Origin: JAACFF01 sp963701435 | GTDB lineage: Bacteria; Chloroflexota; Anaerolineae; Promineifilales; Promineifilaceae | Assembly (NCBI GenBank): GCA_963701435.1 | Contig: CAVPAL010000006.1 | Span: 310,001-374,000 of the forward strand | Direction: 5' to 3' | DNA length: 64,000 bases | Shown: positions 19,095 to 26,421 of the stretch, piece by piece | Layout: each line of letters opens with the position of its first letter | How positions within the stretch are numbered: position 1 is the stretch's first letter | Made by a program: the position numbers and the translations under genes | Notes under the pieces: generated by a model | The model's database searches: none | What the model was told of the DNA's origin: nothing | Seen by the model: the letters and a program-made list of their open reading frames with translations, nothing else

Positions 19095-19155
19095 AATACT
19101 AAGGCGCAGGCCTATAAATGTATTGGAATGAAGTAAAAAATTGGATAAATGTCAG

Positions 19156-20154
19156 ATGGAACAATTTGAAGTTGATAACATTAATGCCGGAATTGAGTCT
19201 AGTTGTGCTGTAATATGCCCATACCTGGGAACAGTCCAGGATCCACATACTTCGCTGGCTTACCCAGCGATGGCGAATTATTGTCACCGCAATAAATTGC
19301 AGCCTGGGGAAGTCAGTCTGTCGCAGCAGAGCAGTTATTGTCTTTCAGAAAAATATGATACGTGTGCAACTTTCCGCGATGCAAGTATACCCCTTGCTTC
19401 CGTCGATATCGCGCACGGCAGAATTAACAAACGGCGTGGCAAAAACCGCCGACTGATTGGTTTTTTTGCTGTCGTTGCGCTTTTTACAATGATTTTTGGG
19501 GCCGCCATTTTTTTTGGGCCAGAGTTGGAAACGGAACCTGCTGACGTTGCGGCACAGACTGTATCCCTCGAGCCGGACCCGCCGGCCGCTGTCGTGGATG
19601 ATTTTGAACTTACGCCCATGCTGAAGGTTATAGCCGAGGATGAAATTGCTGTGGTTACGGCCGTTTCCGACAATACGCTGCCTGTGACCCCGGAAATAGA
19701 ACCAACGCCAACAAAACGCCCCCAAAAAACAGCAACACCCGCCTCCCATCCGGACGCTAACAAGGTGGATACAATCGAAACACAACAACTTGTGCAGCCG
19801 CCAACAGTGGAACGACCGACCCTGGTGCCGACCATCGAGCTGGCAGCGCCCGCAGTGGAACCGGAAGCAACGGAACCTGCGCCTTTGGTGTTAGATATTG
19901 GACAAGGAACGGCCGTTGTCAACACCGGCGCGCTCAATGTTCGTCTTGGTCCCGGCCCGCAATATCCTCCGATAACGCGCGCCCATAATGGAGAACAAAT
20001 ATGGCTGTTAGGTCGTAACGGAGACAATTCATGGGTCAAAGTACGCCTTTATAACGGGGTAGAAGGGTGGGTATACACCGAATACCTGCAGGTTGGTCAA
20101 TCTTTAGCCGAACTGCCATTCATACCGCGGGCTCAGCGTATAGTGAACCAGTAA
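19156..20154 (+). CDS. Cys-rich N-terminus, single TM helix, Pro/Thr linker and SH3 domain
   Basis: A 332-residue protein from ATG 19156 (TTG 19141 is an alternative). The first ~75 residues carry five cysteines (C17, C21, C43, C62, C69) in an arrangement CxxxCPYLG ... YCHR ... YCLS ... C that I have seen described only as an uncharacterised module in Chloroflexota proteins; this is inside the cell if the single TM helix (about 100-125, preceded by KRRGKNRR) follows the positive-inside rule. A ~120-residue Pro/Thr-rich linker leads to a bacterial SH3 domain (about 245-310, ALNVRLGPGPQYP ... GVEGWVYTEYL) outside, likely contacting cell wall. It follows the tyrosine kinase and is bracketed by repeats, suggesting a role in polymer attachment or sensing. 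Confidence 0.75.
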   Translation: MEQFEVDNINAGIESSCAVICPYLGTVQDPHTSLAYPAMANYCHRNKLQPGEVSLSQQSSYCLSEKYDTCATFRDASIPLASVDIAHGRINKRRGKNRRLIGFFAVVALFTMIFGAAIFFGPELETEPADVAAQTVSLEPDPPAAVVDDFELTPMLKVIAEDEIAVVTAVSDNTLPVTPEIEPTPTKRPQKTATPASHPDANKVDTIETQQLVQPPTVERPTLVPTIELAAPAVEPEATEPAPLVLDIGQGTAVVNTGALNVRLGPGPQYPPITRAHNGEQIWLLGRNGDNSWVKVRLYNGVEGWVYTEYLQVGQSLAELPFIPRAQRIVNQ

Positions 20155-20179
20155 ACCGGCTGAAATTTGTTTGAAGCTT

Positions 20180-20291
20180 AGGTAATCGGCAACAATATTT
20201 CAAAATTGGAATCGCTCTAGACGTTGCCGATTCCTCAAGAAAACCGCAGTTCAAGTCCTTTGGAATTCCGGATAGTTTCTGCGGTTTACCT
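20180..20291. repeat. Two-hairpin modular element, copy 3 (arms C + D), inverted relative to copy 1
   Basis: Starts AGGTAATCGGCAAC and ends GCGGTTTACCT. Arm C is 20183-20237 and arm D 20242-20290, with CCTCAAGAAAA as core. The reverse complement of 15667-15780 aligns along its whole length with only a few differences, including non-stem loop bases such as TTCAAGTCCTTTGG. The pair therefore forms a long inverted repeat around 15.8-20.2 kb. Confidence 0.9.
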
Positions 20292-20348
20292 AGCTCTCGA
20301 GAATGAAAACGAATCTGTTTTTTCGACTTTTCAACCGGGGTGTCAGAT

Positions 20349-21065
20349 ATGAGAAAATTGCTAAATAAACTCATAAATAAAGCTGGCTATAAATGCATTG
20401 AAAAGAATCAATGGGATCAGTTAACCAAACAATCGCTTCAAAACGTGCCTGAAATGACCCCTCTGGAATTGAGAGAATGTGATGTTCCAAACTGCCGCGT
20501 GTTAGTCAACAGAGATAAAATTTTAGATTTTATGCCACAAAACGGCATTGTTGCTGAGTTAGGAGTTGCCTTAGGGTCTTTTTCGGAAAAGATTATAAGA
20601 ACACTACAGCCTAAAATGTTTTATGCTATTGACCTTTTTGAGCTTGAAAAATTTCCGACATTATGGGAAATGCAAACTGTAGATGTTTTCAATGGTAAAA
20701 CGCATGAAGAGTTTTATGCTGAAAAATTTGAGTCAGAAATTAGTAATGGGATTGTTCACCTAAAAAAAGGCTTAAGTTGGGACATTTTAGCTGAATTTCA
20801 AGACTTGTTTTTTGATGTAATTTATATTGATGCGGGTCATACCTACGATTCAGTCAAAAAGGATGCAGCGCTCGCATCCAGAAAAATAAAACATGATGGA
20901 TTCTTAATTTTTAACGATTATATAATGTTTGACTATATAGTTAATGAACCTTACGGTGTGGTACAAGTAGTCAATGAATTATGTGTACATGAAAATTTTG
21001 AAATGATTTATTTTGCTCTTCAGCAACATATGTTCTGTGATGTTGTGCTGCGTCGCAAGGTATAA
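20349..21065 (+). CDS. Class I SAM-dependent methyltransferase (Methyltransf_24-like), AT-rich
   Basis: About 238 residues from ATG 20349; a GTG at 20340 is in frame, and GGGG ahead suits the ATG. VAELGVALGSFSEKII near residue 62 is a SAM-binding motif I; VIYIDAGHTYDSVKKD near residue 158 matches the conserved strand of Methyltransf_24/CmcI-like proteins, with FNDY near residue 185. Codons are clearly AT-richer than the preceding operon and the gene contains no ACGGCCGT word, so it was probably acquired. Because it follows a polysaccharide locus, a sugar O-methyltransferase role is plausible but not shown. Confidence 0.75.
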   Translation: MRKLLNKLINKAGYKCIEKNQWDQLTKQSLQNVPEMTPLELRECDVPNCRVLVNRDKILDFMPQNGIVAELGVALGSFSEKIIRTLQPKMFYAIDLFELEKFPTLWEMQTVDVFNGKTHEEFYAEKFESEISNGIVHLKKGLSWDILAEFQDLFFDVIYIDAGHTYDSVKKDAALASRKIKHDGFLIFNDYIMFDYIVNEPYGVVQVVNELCVHENFEMIYFALQQHMFCDVVLRRKV

Positions 21066-21185
21066 AATTTCCTAAGAATAAGCATAAGGAGTCGAGCAGC
21101 AAAGGGGATTTTGGAGAACTAAAATTGCAATATAGTCGCACAGACGCAATCAGTTGACGCAGAAATCGAAATTGCCGTAAGCATA

Positions 21186-21226
21186 AAGCGGCCAACCTGG
21201 CGCCAGGTTGGCCGCTTTATTTTTTT
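21186..21226 (+). terminator. Strong Rho-independent terminator
   Basis: A perfect 15-bp stem (AAGCGGCCAACCTGG / CCAGGTTGGCCGCTT) with a two-base centre is followed by TATTTTTTT. It lies about 120 bases downstream of the methyltransferase gene and just ahead of the ABC-F remnant. Confidence 0.9.
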
Positions 21227-21252
21227 ACGTCTTGCCCATCGTTCAGTATAAT
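21224..21252 (+). promoter_or_regulatory. Possible promoter of the ABC-F remnant
   Basis: TTTACG (21224-21229), a 17-base spacer and a perfect TATAAT (21247-21252) lie just before ATG 21259. Transcription would begin on or next to the start codon, implying a leaderless mRNA. This is a pattern match only. Confidence 0.35.
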
Positions 21253-21258
21253 TTCCGC

Positions 21259-21700
21259 ATGTCTATTTTGTCGACAACCAATATCGGGCAATCTTTTGGC
21301 GCTTATGATGTGTTTAGCGGCGTTACGGTCGACCTTCCCAACGATGGCAAAGTTGGACTGGTTGGGCCTAATGGCGTTGGCAAAACAACCCTGCTGCTCA
21401 TTTTGGCCGGCTTCACCGAACCTTCTGCAGGCAGCGTTCACATCGCCAAAGGAACTCGTCTCGGATACCTTTCGCAAGAATCCTCCGATGCCTTCATCGG
21501 CCGTGACCATTCCGTTTATGCTGAAATGCTGACCGTATTCACTCATTTGCGTACCACTGCTGATAGTTTGCGCGTGATGGAAGCCGAAATGGCACAGGGA
21601 GAAGTGAACGATGAACTGTTTACGCGATACAGCGCGCTGCAGGAAGCATTTGAACTGGCCGGCGGTTACGATTATGAACTCTATATTCGTCAGGTGCTGA
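21259..21700 (+). pseudogene. Truncated ABC-F ATPase (first ~145 residues)
   Basis: From ATG 21259 the protein starts MSILSTTNIGQSFGAYDVF and has a complete Walker A (GPNGVGKTT, residues about 35-43), then LGYLSQES (Q-loop region) and the typical ABC-F stretch with YSALQEAFELAGGYDYE. Normal ABC-F proteins exceed 500 residues with two ATPase cassettes. Here homology stops near base 21695, before the signature motif and Walker B of the first cassette, and the sequence runs into a transposase-like remnant; the hybrid frame ends at 21879. It cannot hydrolyse ATP normally and is best seen as a remnant left by insertion and deletion. Confidence 0.85.
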
Positions 21701-21998
21701 TCCGGCTGACAAAAGCATCCTGCACAGTCGTTCACGAGCACCCAAGACCGCATCCAAACAAGTGTGCCAGGCAGTCATCGAACGTATTCTGGCTATCCGC
21801 GATGAGCCACCCAACAATCTCAGGCGAACGCCTGGCCCAAAGACAATTCTCTATTTCTTGTCACAAGATCAGGAACTGAAGCAGCAGAACCTGTATCTAC
21901 CGCGCTCAACGCGCACCATTTGGCAGATTCTATGCCAACACGGCCGTATCTTCCGACCATCACCCCCTGAACATGAACCTGAGGAAAAGTTATACTAA
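21690..21998 (+). pseudogene. Transposase N-terminal remnant (IS481-like helix-turn-helix region)
   Basis: In the frame of base 21711, the translation reads KSILHSRSRAPKTAS, then VIERILAIRDEPPNNLRRTPGPKTI and LYLPRSTRTIWQILCQHGRI before a stop at 21996-21998. This resembles the HTH_32-type region upstream of the rve/DDE integrase core in IS481-related transposases. No start, no DDE domain and no terminal inverted repeats were found, so only a fragment survives, fused out of frame to the ABC-F remnant. It contains one ACGGCCGT (about 21935), the only copy in the whole 20.3-24.5 kb island. Confidence 0.7.
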
Positions 21999-22320
21999 TT
22001 ATTAGGGCAATCGAAATCTCAATCTCCTATTTTGACAGAAAGCCCTCAAACAATCGGTTGCTCCACATTCATGCAAGCCCTGCCGTGCAATCCTGCCAAA
22101 TTTTGTGGAATTCGCCCTTAGTTCTTCAACAGAAAGGATATCATGGACGGAGTGCGCGAATTAACACCGAAATCGGGCAAAATCGGTATATAATGGGAAA
22201 AAATTCGGGCGCGAACAAAGTAACGTCAATAAGAGACAAGCACATCAGATCAGGGGTTATTGTAAAACAAGTGCATCAAATGGCAAGCTAAAAACACCAT
22301 AGAAATGGTCGCGGGTGTTC
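21999..22320. other. Gene-free stretch in the accessory island
   Basis: About 320 bases without a credible gene. Short open frames lack similarity or ribosome sites. A 6-bp inverted repeat (AACACC 22293 / GGTGTT 22314) precedes the GTTCAACAA box at 22321 and may belong to a degenerate recombination site. A TATAAT at 22192-22197 has no convincing -35 partner. Confidence 0.5.
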
Positions 22321-22342
22321 GTTCAACAAGCATTGGGCAGCA
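22321..22342 (+). other. GTTCAACAAGCATTGGGCAGC box, possible attC right end 1
   Basis: Closely matches the box at 23371-23392 about 1,050 bases downstream. The 3' part ATTGGGC differs by one base from the integron core consensus GTTRRRY. With the 6-bp inverted repeat at 22293/22314 it could be a short, degenerate attC-like site at the left edge of a gene cassette. Confidence 0.4.
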
Positions 22343-22366
22343 ACTTAAATCCACAAAAAGAGTTAA

Positions 22367-23338
22367 ATGGCCACATCGAGAATATTCAAAGAACTTAGCA
22401 GTGCGGAAATCAAAAAAGTTATCGCTAACGCATTTGGCAGCGATACTAAAATCATAGATTGTAGTCTCATGAAAGGGGGAGTGTTTAATACCACCTATTT
22501 GGTGAAGACTGAAGTTGATAGTAACGGTATTGTACTTCGAGTTGCACCGATAAATCGGCACTTACTGTTTGATTTTGAAAATAGTATGATGGCTGCAGAG
22601 CCGCTTTTCTATAAGACTCTCAAAGAAAATAATATACCAACTTCAGAAGTCATTCACTACGATAACTCATATAATGTGATTGATCGGGAATATATCATTT
22701 TCAAACATATCCGAAGCGTTCCGATGAACGACATCTCAGTGCCGAAGGATGTGAAACCCGGTCTTTATCAACGGTTAGGTAAGATTATCGCCTTGTTGCA
22801 CGATATAAAAAGTGAAAAATTTGGCTGGAAACGACCTAATAATGAGTTGGAGATGTATGATAGTTGGGGCGCATTTTTGCAACGTTTTGCTAGAGAAATC
22901 GCAGATAGAGCAGCGAAATTTGGCGTATTTAATGATATTGAACTAAATCGATTTATCAATATTTTTACCGATACGGCTGTTTTTGATCAGATAACCCAGG
23001 CTAGGATGGTCCACGCTGATTTATGGGAGGGCAACGTGCTGGTAAGCGAAAACGATGGTAAATGGGATGTTGTTGCCCTCATTGATGTAGATAAAGCAAT
23101 ATTTGGCGATAAAGCTTTGGAGTTTGCCTCACCAACGATGCTGAATGAAGATTTTTTGAACGGATATGGACCTAGAGTAGATGAATCGTCAGGCTCGATT
23201 TTCAGGAGAAATGCCTACAGACTTCTGGAAAGCTTTATGTATGCATATATTTGGTTTGCTCAATTTGAAAATATAGAAAGACATGAGTCAGCAAAACGGA
23301 ATGGATTAGCAACATTGGAAATATTTGAAGCATTATAA
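22367..23338 (+). CDS. APH/choline-kinase-fold small-molecule phosphotransferase
   Basis: A 323-residue protein with a protein-kinase-like fold of the aminoglycoside phosphotransferase superfamily (Pfam APH). The catalytic Brenner motif HxDxxxxN reads HADLWEGN near residue 215, and the metal-binding segment reads VALIDVDKAIFGDKALEFA near residue 232 (ID-D in place of IDWD). The N-terminal ATP-binding lobe has MKGGVFNTTYLVKT. Substrate could be an aminoglycoside, a sugar or another hydroxylated molecule; resistance is not demonstrable. AT-rich codons and integron-like boxes on both sides suggest a mobile cassette gene. No clear Shine-Dalgarno. Confidence 0.75.
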   Translation: MATSRIFKELSSAEIKKVIANAFGSDTKIIDCSLMKGGVFNTTYLVKTEVDSNGIVLRVAPINRHLLFDFENSMMAAEPLFYKTLKENNIPTSEVIHYDNSYNVIDREYIIFKHIRSVPMNDISVPKDVKPGLYQRLGKIIALLHDIKSEKFGWKRPNNELEMYDSWGAFLQRFAREIADRAAKFGVFNDIELNRFINIFTDTAVFDQITQARMVHADLWEGNVLVSENDGKWDVVALIDVDKAIFGDKALEFASPTMLNEDFLNGYGPRVDESSGSIFRRNAYRLLESFMYAYIWFAQFENIERHESAKRNGLATLEIFEAL

Positions 23339-23370
23339 TTGTGTTAGCTGAATGCTTTAAAACTGGAGCT

Positions 23371-23392
23371 GTTCAACAAACCGTTGGGCAGC
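23371..23392 (+). other. GTTCAACAAACCGTTGGGCAGC box, possible attC right end 2
   Basis: Lies 33 bases after the phosphotransferase stop. GTTGGGC (23383-23389) fits GTTRRRY, the integron recombination core, and AAACC precedes it as also in the site at 24093. The box nearly duplicates 22321-22342, so the gene between them has the geometry of a cassette. A full inverted partner upstream is not convincing. Confidence 0.4.
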
Positions 23393-23421
23393 CATTACAA
23401 GGAATGGAACGCAGTAAAAAA

Positions 23422-23919
23422 ATGACAGGAACCAATAACATTGCTCTGTTAAGTACACGTGATAGAGAAAAACACAATGATAAGATCACTAGATTTTCAA
23501 CTGTTGTTATTCTCTTGAGCGCCATTTTCTGGCTTACCGCTTGTGAAAGGACTCTCTATGGTAATGAAAGAGCTGCTGTGCTCGAATTTAGTGAAACCAT
23601 CACAGATAATTTGTTTGCCGGATTGACAGCCAACGATTACGTGATGTTTTCACACGACTTTGATTCCGATATGCACGAACGAGTACCCGCCACTGATTTC
23701 GCGGCCTGGAAACAGGAAGTTAACAACAAAATCGGGAACTACCTTTCACGCAAGGTTGATCAGGTAACCCAAGCGGATGAGTTTTACGTGGTCGTTTACC
23801 AGGCTAAATTTGAGAAGGAGGAGCAGGTCACCGTTACTGAAGCTTTCCATGCATCTGATCATTCGATTGCCTTTTTATCCTTTGAATCAGAAAAATATTC
23901 GTGGTCTGCATGGAAATAG
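23422..23919 (+). CDS. Small lipoprotein, DUF3887-like
   Basis: A 165-residue protein (ATG 23422; ATG 23404 is possible). A hydrophobic segment FSTVVILLSAIFWLTAC ends in the lipobox LTAC, so the mature chain would be a lipid-anchored extracytoplasmic protein. The preceding ~24 residues are unusually long for a signal n-region. The mature part (VLEFSETITDNLFAGLTAND, HDFDSDMHERVP, then alternating beta strands) resembles DUF3887/NTF2-like small lipoproteins; function unknown. It sits between two GTTRRRY sites, consistent with a cassette-borne gene. Confidence 0.6.
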   Translation: MTGTNNIALLSTRDREKHNDKITRFSTVVILLSAIFWLTACERTLYGNERAAVLEFSETITDNLFAGLTANDYVMFSHDFDSDMHERVPATDFAAWKQEVNNKIGNYLSRKVDQVTQADEFYVVVYQAKFEKEEQVTVTEAFHASDHSIAFLSFESEKYSWSAWK

Positions 23920-23973
23920 AATGGTAGGGTCAATATGGGACACCATTGGTGAGTTGCCTCTTCCCTAATGGCC

Positions 23974-24099
23974 GCCCAACCCCAATTGCACCTGGCCTGC
24001 CTGTGGCAGGCGTGTACGCGGCGCGAAATTGCAGCCTGAATTTCTAGTTTACAATTGTTGAAACTGCCCCATCGCAGGCAGGTGAATAAACCGTTAGGC
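23974..24099 (+). other. attC-like integron recombination site
   Basis: A 126-bp imperfect palindrome starts with GCCCAAC (fits RYYYAAC) and ends with GTTAGGC (24093-24099, fits GTTRRRY). Inside, CACCTGGCCTGC (23989-24000) pairs with GCAGGCAGGTG (24074-24084) leaving one extra G unpaired, like the extrahelical base that orients attC folding. The interior has a further hairpin GCCTGCC tgt GGCAGGC. Length is like that of Vibrio-type repeats. No integrase gene (intI) is in the window, so if real this is an integrase-less cassette cluster. Confidence 0.5.
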
Positions 24100-24119
24100 T
24101 TTCGAAATTTGGACAAACG

Positions 24120-24233
24120 ATGACAAGGAAAGTAGCCGTAATGCCAATCTCAGTCCCCAATTCTACCTTGAATTATAATGATATTGCCTTGGCCTTGATC
24201 CAAGCGCATTTTGAAGAACTCCATGCGTCCTAA
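24120..24233 (+). CDS. Tiny ORF of 37 residues downstream of the attC-like site
   Basis: ATG at 24120, 20 bases after the GTTAGGC core; the peptide begins MTRKVAVMPISVPNSTL and ends FEELHAS. GGACAAACG lies just ahead but is a poor ribosome site. I recognise no domain. The position just after a cassette junction is where a cassette gene would start, so this may be a shortened cassette gene or simply chance. Confidence 0.25.
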   Translation: MTRKVAVMPISVPNSTLNYNDIALALIQAHFEELHAS

Positions 24234-24316
24234 TCAGCATAGATTGAGATTTGACACTTAGCCAAAACCACTGGAGTGTCTCACCTATTATAGACACAGA
24301 GGGTGGTCGGGCGGTC

Positions 24317-24457
24317 AGGTAATTCACAAAAAATTCTTTGAACAAAAACAGTCAATTTTTTGTGAATTCCTCAAGGAAACCGCATATTTCCAACTCCTCT
24401 TATTTTCAAGGATTTTCTACGGTTTACCTGATTCAAAATACTCTTCGCGGTTTACCT
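24317..24457. repeat. Two-hairpin modular element, copy 4 (arms A + D) with duplicated right end
   Basis: AGGTAATTCACAAAAA pairs with TTTTTTGTGAATT (arm A); core CCTCAAGGAAA; arm D AAACCGC pairs with the degenerate CGGTTT, ending ACCT at 24429. A second right terminus, CGCGGTTTACCTGATT, follows at 24446-24461, so the last ~28 bases are duplicated. It closes the AT-rich island just before the convergent membrane-protein gene. Confidence 0.85.
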
Positions 24458-24486
24458 GATTTTGGCACAGCAAACTATTTTAGAAC

Positions 24487-26373
24487 CTATTCTTGTATGC
24501 GAATGCGGCCGATTTCAATATTGTTCTCAGCGCGTCCGTTCGGTAGCTGCAGCGGCAGCCGCTCGCCGGTGGGCAGCCAGTAGAAGCCGGTGGTGACAGT
24601 GTAAATGCCCGGTGCAGTGCCGGCGGGGATGATTAGTTGGTAACTGTCGTCGAAAGGTTGATTTTTTTGCCAGCAAGTTGTCGGCCATATATTGTCCAGC
24701 GGCATCCCATCAAATTGGGCGACTAGTTTTCCTTGGTTGTCTAGCAAATGCAGAAACAGAGTATACGGCCGTTCGCTTTGCTCTTGACTATTCCAGGTTG
24801 CGTCGAGGGTGATTGTTTGCCCGGCCACGGCCGTTTCCGGCAGTTCAAGTCGGCTCAAAAAAGGCCCATCATTCCAAATCGCCAGCACTTCACCAGTTTC
24901 GGAAGCTAATGCAGGCGACTTTGGTGAATCAAGCAGCCCGGTACCAACCGGCTGCAGAAAGATATTGCTGATCAATATTTGTAATGATAGAAGCGCAGCC
25001 AAAGCGGTGAGCGCCCCTATTTGATCACCTATCAAACTAACAGCGATAAGCAGCGCCAATGGCATCAGGAAAGCCCATACTCTGGCAACCTCGCCTTGTG
25101 AAGTGCCTGAAAGAATGAGCAGCAAAAGGCCCAGACCAAAGCTGAGGGTCAACGCCTCAATTCGTCGTTGTCGCAAATCGCCTACGGCCGTTACCGTCCG
25201 CGCCAGCCAAAAGACAAACAGCGGTATGCCTAGAAAAACGAAAAAATCGTAGGGGTGGTAGAACAGCCAGGTTAAGTAACTCCGACCCAGACTTAGGTGT
25301 GTGCCCATTGCTGTGTTCCATACCCCGAAGAAATTGAGATCGTAGATCAGCCACATGGCGATCCAAAAAAGAGCAAATCCGATCAGAAAAGCAATCCCTG
25401 ATAAAATGAGCCACCTCAGTGACGGCCGTATCTCCGCTGCAACCAGGAATAGAAGTGCATATAGAGCTAAAAAGACAACAATTGTGACATTGCCCAGGCT
25501 GAAGAATGAGCCCAGTGACACGACAAGACCACTTACAAAAATGGGCCACAGGCGCTGGCGCGATAGTCCCAGGTAGAGAAAGATGAATGCCAACAGCGTG
25601 AATACGGCATAGAGTTGGTTCCAACGGGTAGCCCACAGCGCCACGCTGGGTATCAAAGGCCACAACAACGCTGCCCGCAAGCCGGATTGTTTATCATAGT
25701 TTTGACAGCCAAAATGATACAGCGGCCAGACAACCAGAGCCAGAAACAGCGGAACCAACATTTGGGTTACGGCCGTTGCCAGGGCGCTGTTGGGCAAATT
25801 CATCAGCGCCAGATTGTGGCATTGATAAGGTCTCAGCCGATCGGCTACGGCCGCAGCCAGAGAAGGATAGCGGTCGAACTGCTGGCGGGACATTGCAAAC
25901 AACATATCAAGACCTGGCGGATGACGTTGTGGATGTATGGGATAGCCAGGCATACGTTCGACAAAATTGGCCAGGAAATCGGCGTTGTTGGTAACGGTTG
26001 CTCCAACATTAAAAAACCCACCCGATTCCATGGATACAGTGCGCATAAAAAGCGGCTCAATGATGTCAGCATGGTCCAGATAGAGCAGGCTAAATTGTAG
26101 TAAAACGGTCATCAAACCGGCAAAGAGCAGCGCGACAAGGGTGTGTCTTTTACGAAACGGCCGTTTTTCCCACCACCAAATAAACAAAACGTAACCGGCC
26201 AACAAAACAACCGAAAGCCACAAACGCTCGATCGTACCGGGGATCACATACGGCCAGCGCCACTCTTTTGGCCCGCGCAGCCAGGGCGATACATTAAAAA
26301 CAATGCCAAGGGAATAAATCGCTGTCGCAACCAAGGCGATGAGCAATAGTCTGCTCAAAAATTTATTACGCAT
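24487..26373 (-). CDS. Polytopic membrane protein with C-terminal beta domain, GT-C-like
   Basis: A 628-residue protein with about 12 hydrophobic helices over residues 10-490, then a soluble ~130-residue C-terminal domain rich in beta strands (AGQTITLDATWNSQ, YTLFLHLLDNQGKLVAQFDG, GIYTVTTGFYWLPTGERL) resembling domains found at the end of Chloroflexota GT-C/PMT-type proteins. No PMT acidic motif was clear: the loop after helix 3 has YLDHADIIEPLF. It lies tandem with a GT39-like gene 48 bases upstream on the same strand. It may be a membrane glycosyltransferase or a sugar-polymer assembly factor; catalytic assignment is tentative. Confidence 0.65.
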   Translation of the reverse strand: MRNKFLSRLLLIALVATAIYSLGIVFNVSPWLRGPKEWRWPYVIPGTIERLWLSVVLLAGYVLFIWWWEKRPFRKRHTLVALLFAGLMTVLLQFSLLYLDHADIIEPLFMRTVSMESGGFFNVGATVTNNADFLANFVERMPGYPIHPQRHPPGLDMLFAMSRQQFDRYPSLAAAVADRLRPYQCHNLALMNLPNSALATAVTQMLVPLFLALVVWPLYHFGCQNYDKQSGLRAALLWPLIPSVALWATRWNQLYAVFTLLAFIFLYLGLSRQRLWPIFVSGLVVSLGSFFSLGNVTIVVFLALYALLFLVAAEIRPSLRWLILSGIAFLIGFALFWIAMWLIYDLNFFGVWNTAMGTHLSLGRSYLTWLFYHPYDFFVFLGIPLFVFWLARTVTAVGDLRQRRIEALTLSFGLGLLLLILSGTSQGEVARVWAFLMPLALLIAVSLIGDQIGALTALAALLSLQILISNIFLQPVGTGLLDSPKSPALASETGEVLAIWNDGPFLSRLELPETAVAGQTITLDATWNSQEQSERPYTLFLHLLDNQGKLVAQFDGMPLDNIWPTTCWQKNQPFDDSYQLIIPAGTAPGIYTVTTGFYWLPTGERLPLQLPNGRAENNIEIGRIRIQE

Positions 26374-26421
26374 TTTTTTCGTTTATTCCAAAACCGTTAT
26401 AGTTCATGAAACCAGCGCTTG

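Noticed and set aside
19335..20039. A 234-residue - strand frame opposite the SH3 gene.
   Set aside because: Its serine/threonine/glycine-rich translation is the usual antisense reflection of a Pro/Thr linker; no start or ribosome site.
20242..20290. GCAGTTCAAGTCC in the repeats resembles a tRNA T-loop.
   Set aside because: No acceptor, D or anticodon arms can be built around it, and the same bases recur in the inverted repeat copy as a loop.
22111..22124. TGGAATTCGCCCTT matches the arm of a common TA-cloning vector, raising the idea of vector carry-over.
   Set aside because: Only about 14 bases match; the flanks on both sides do not resemble vector polylinker, and no second arm is present. 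Treated as chance.
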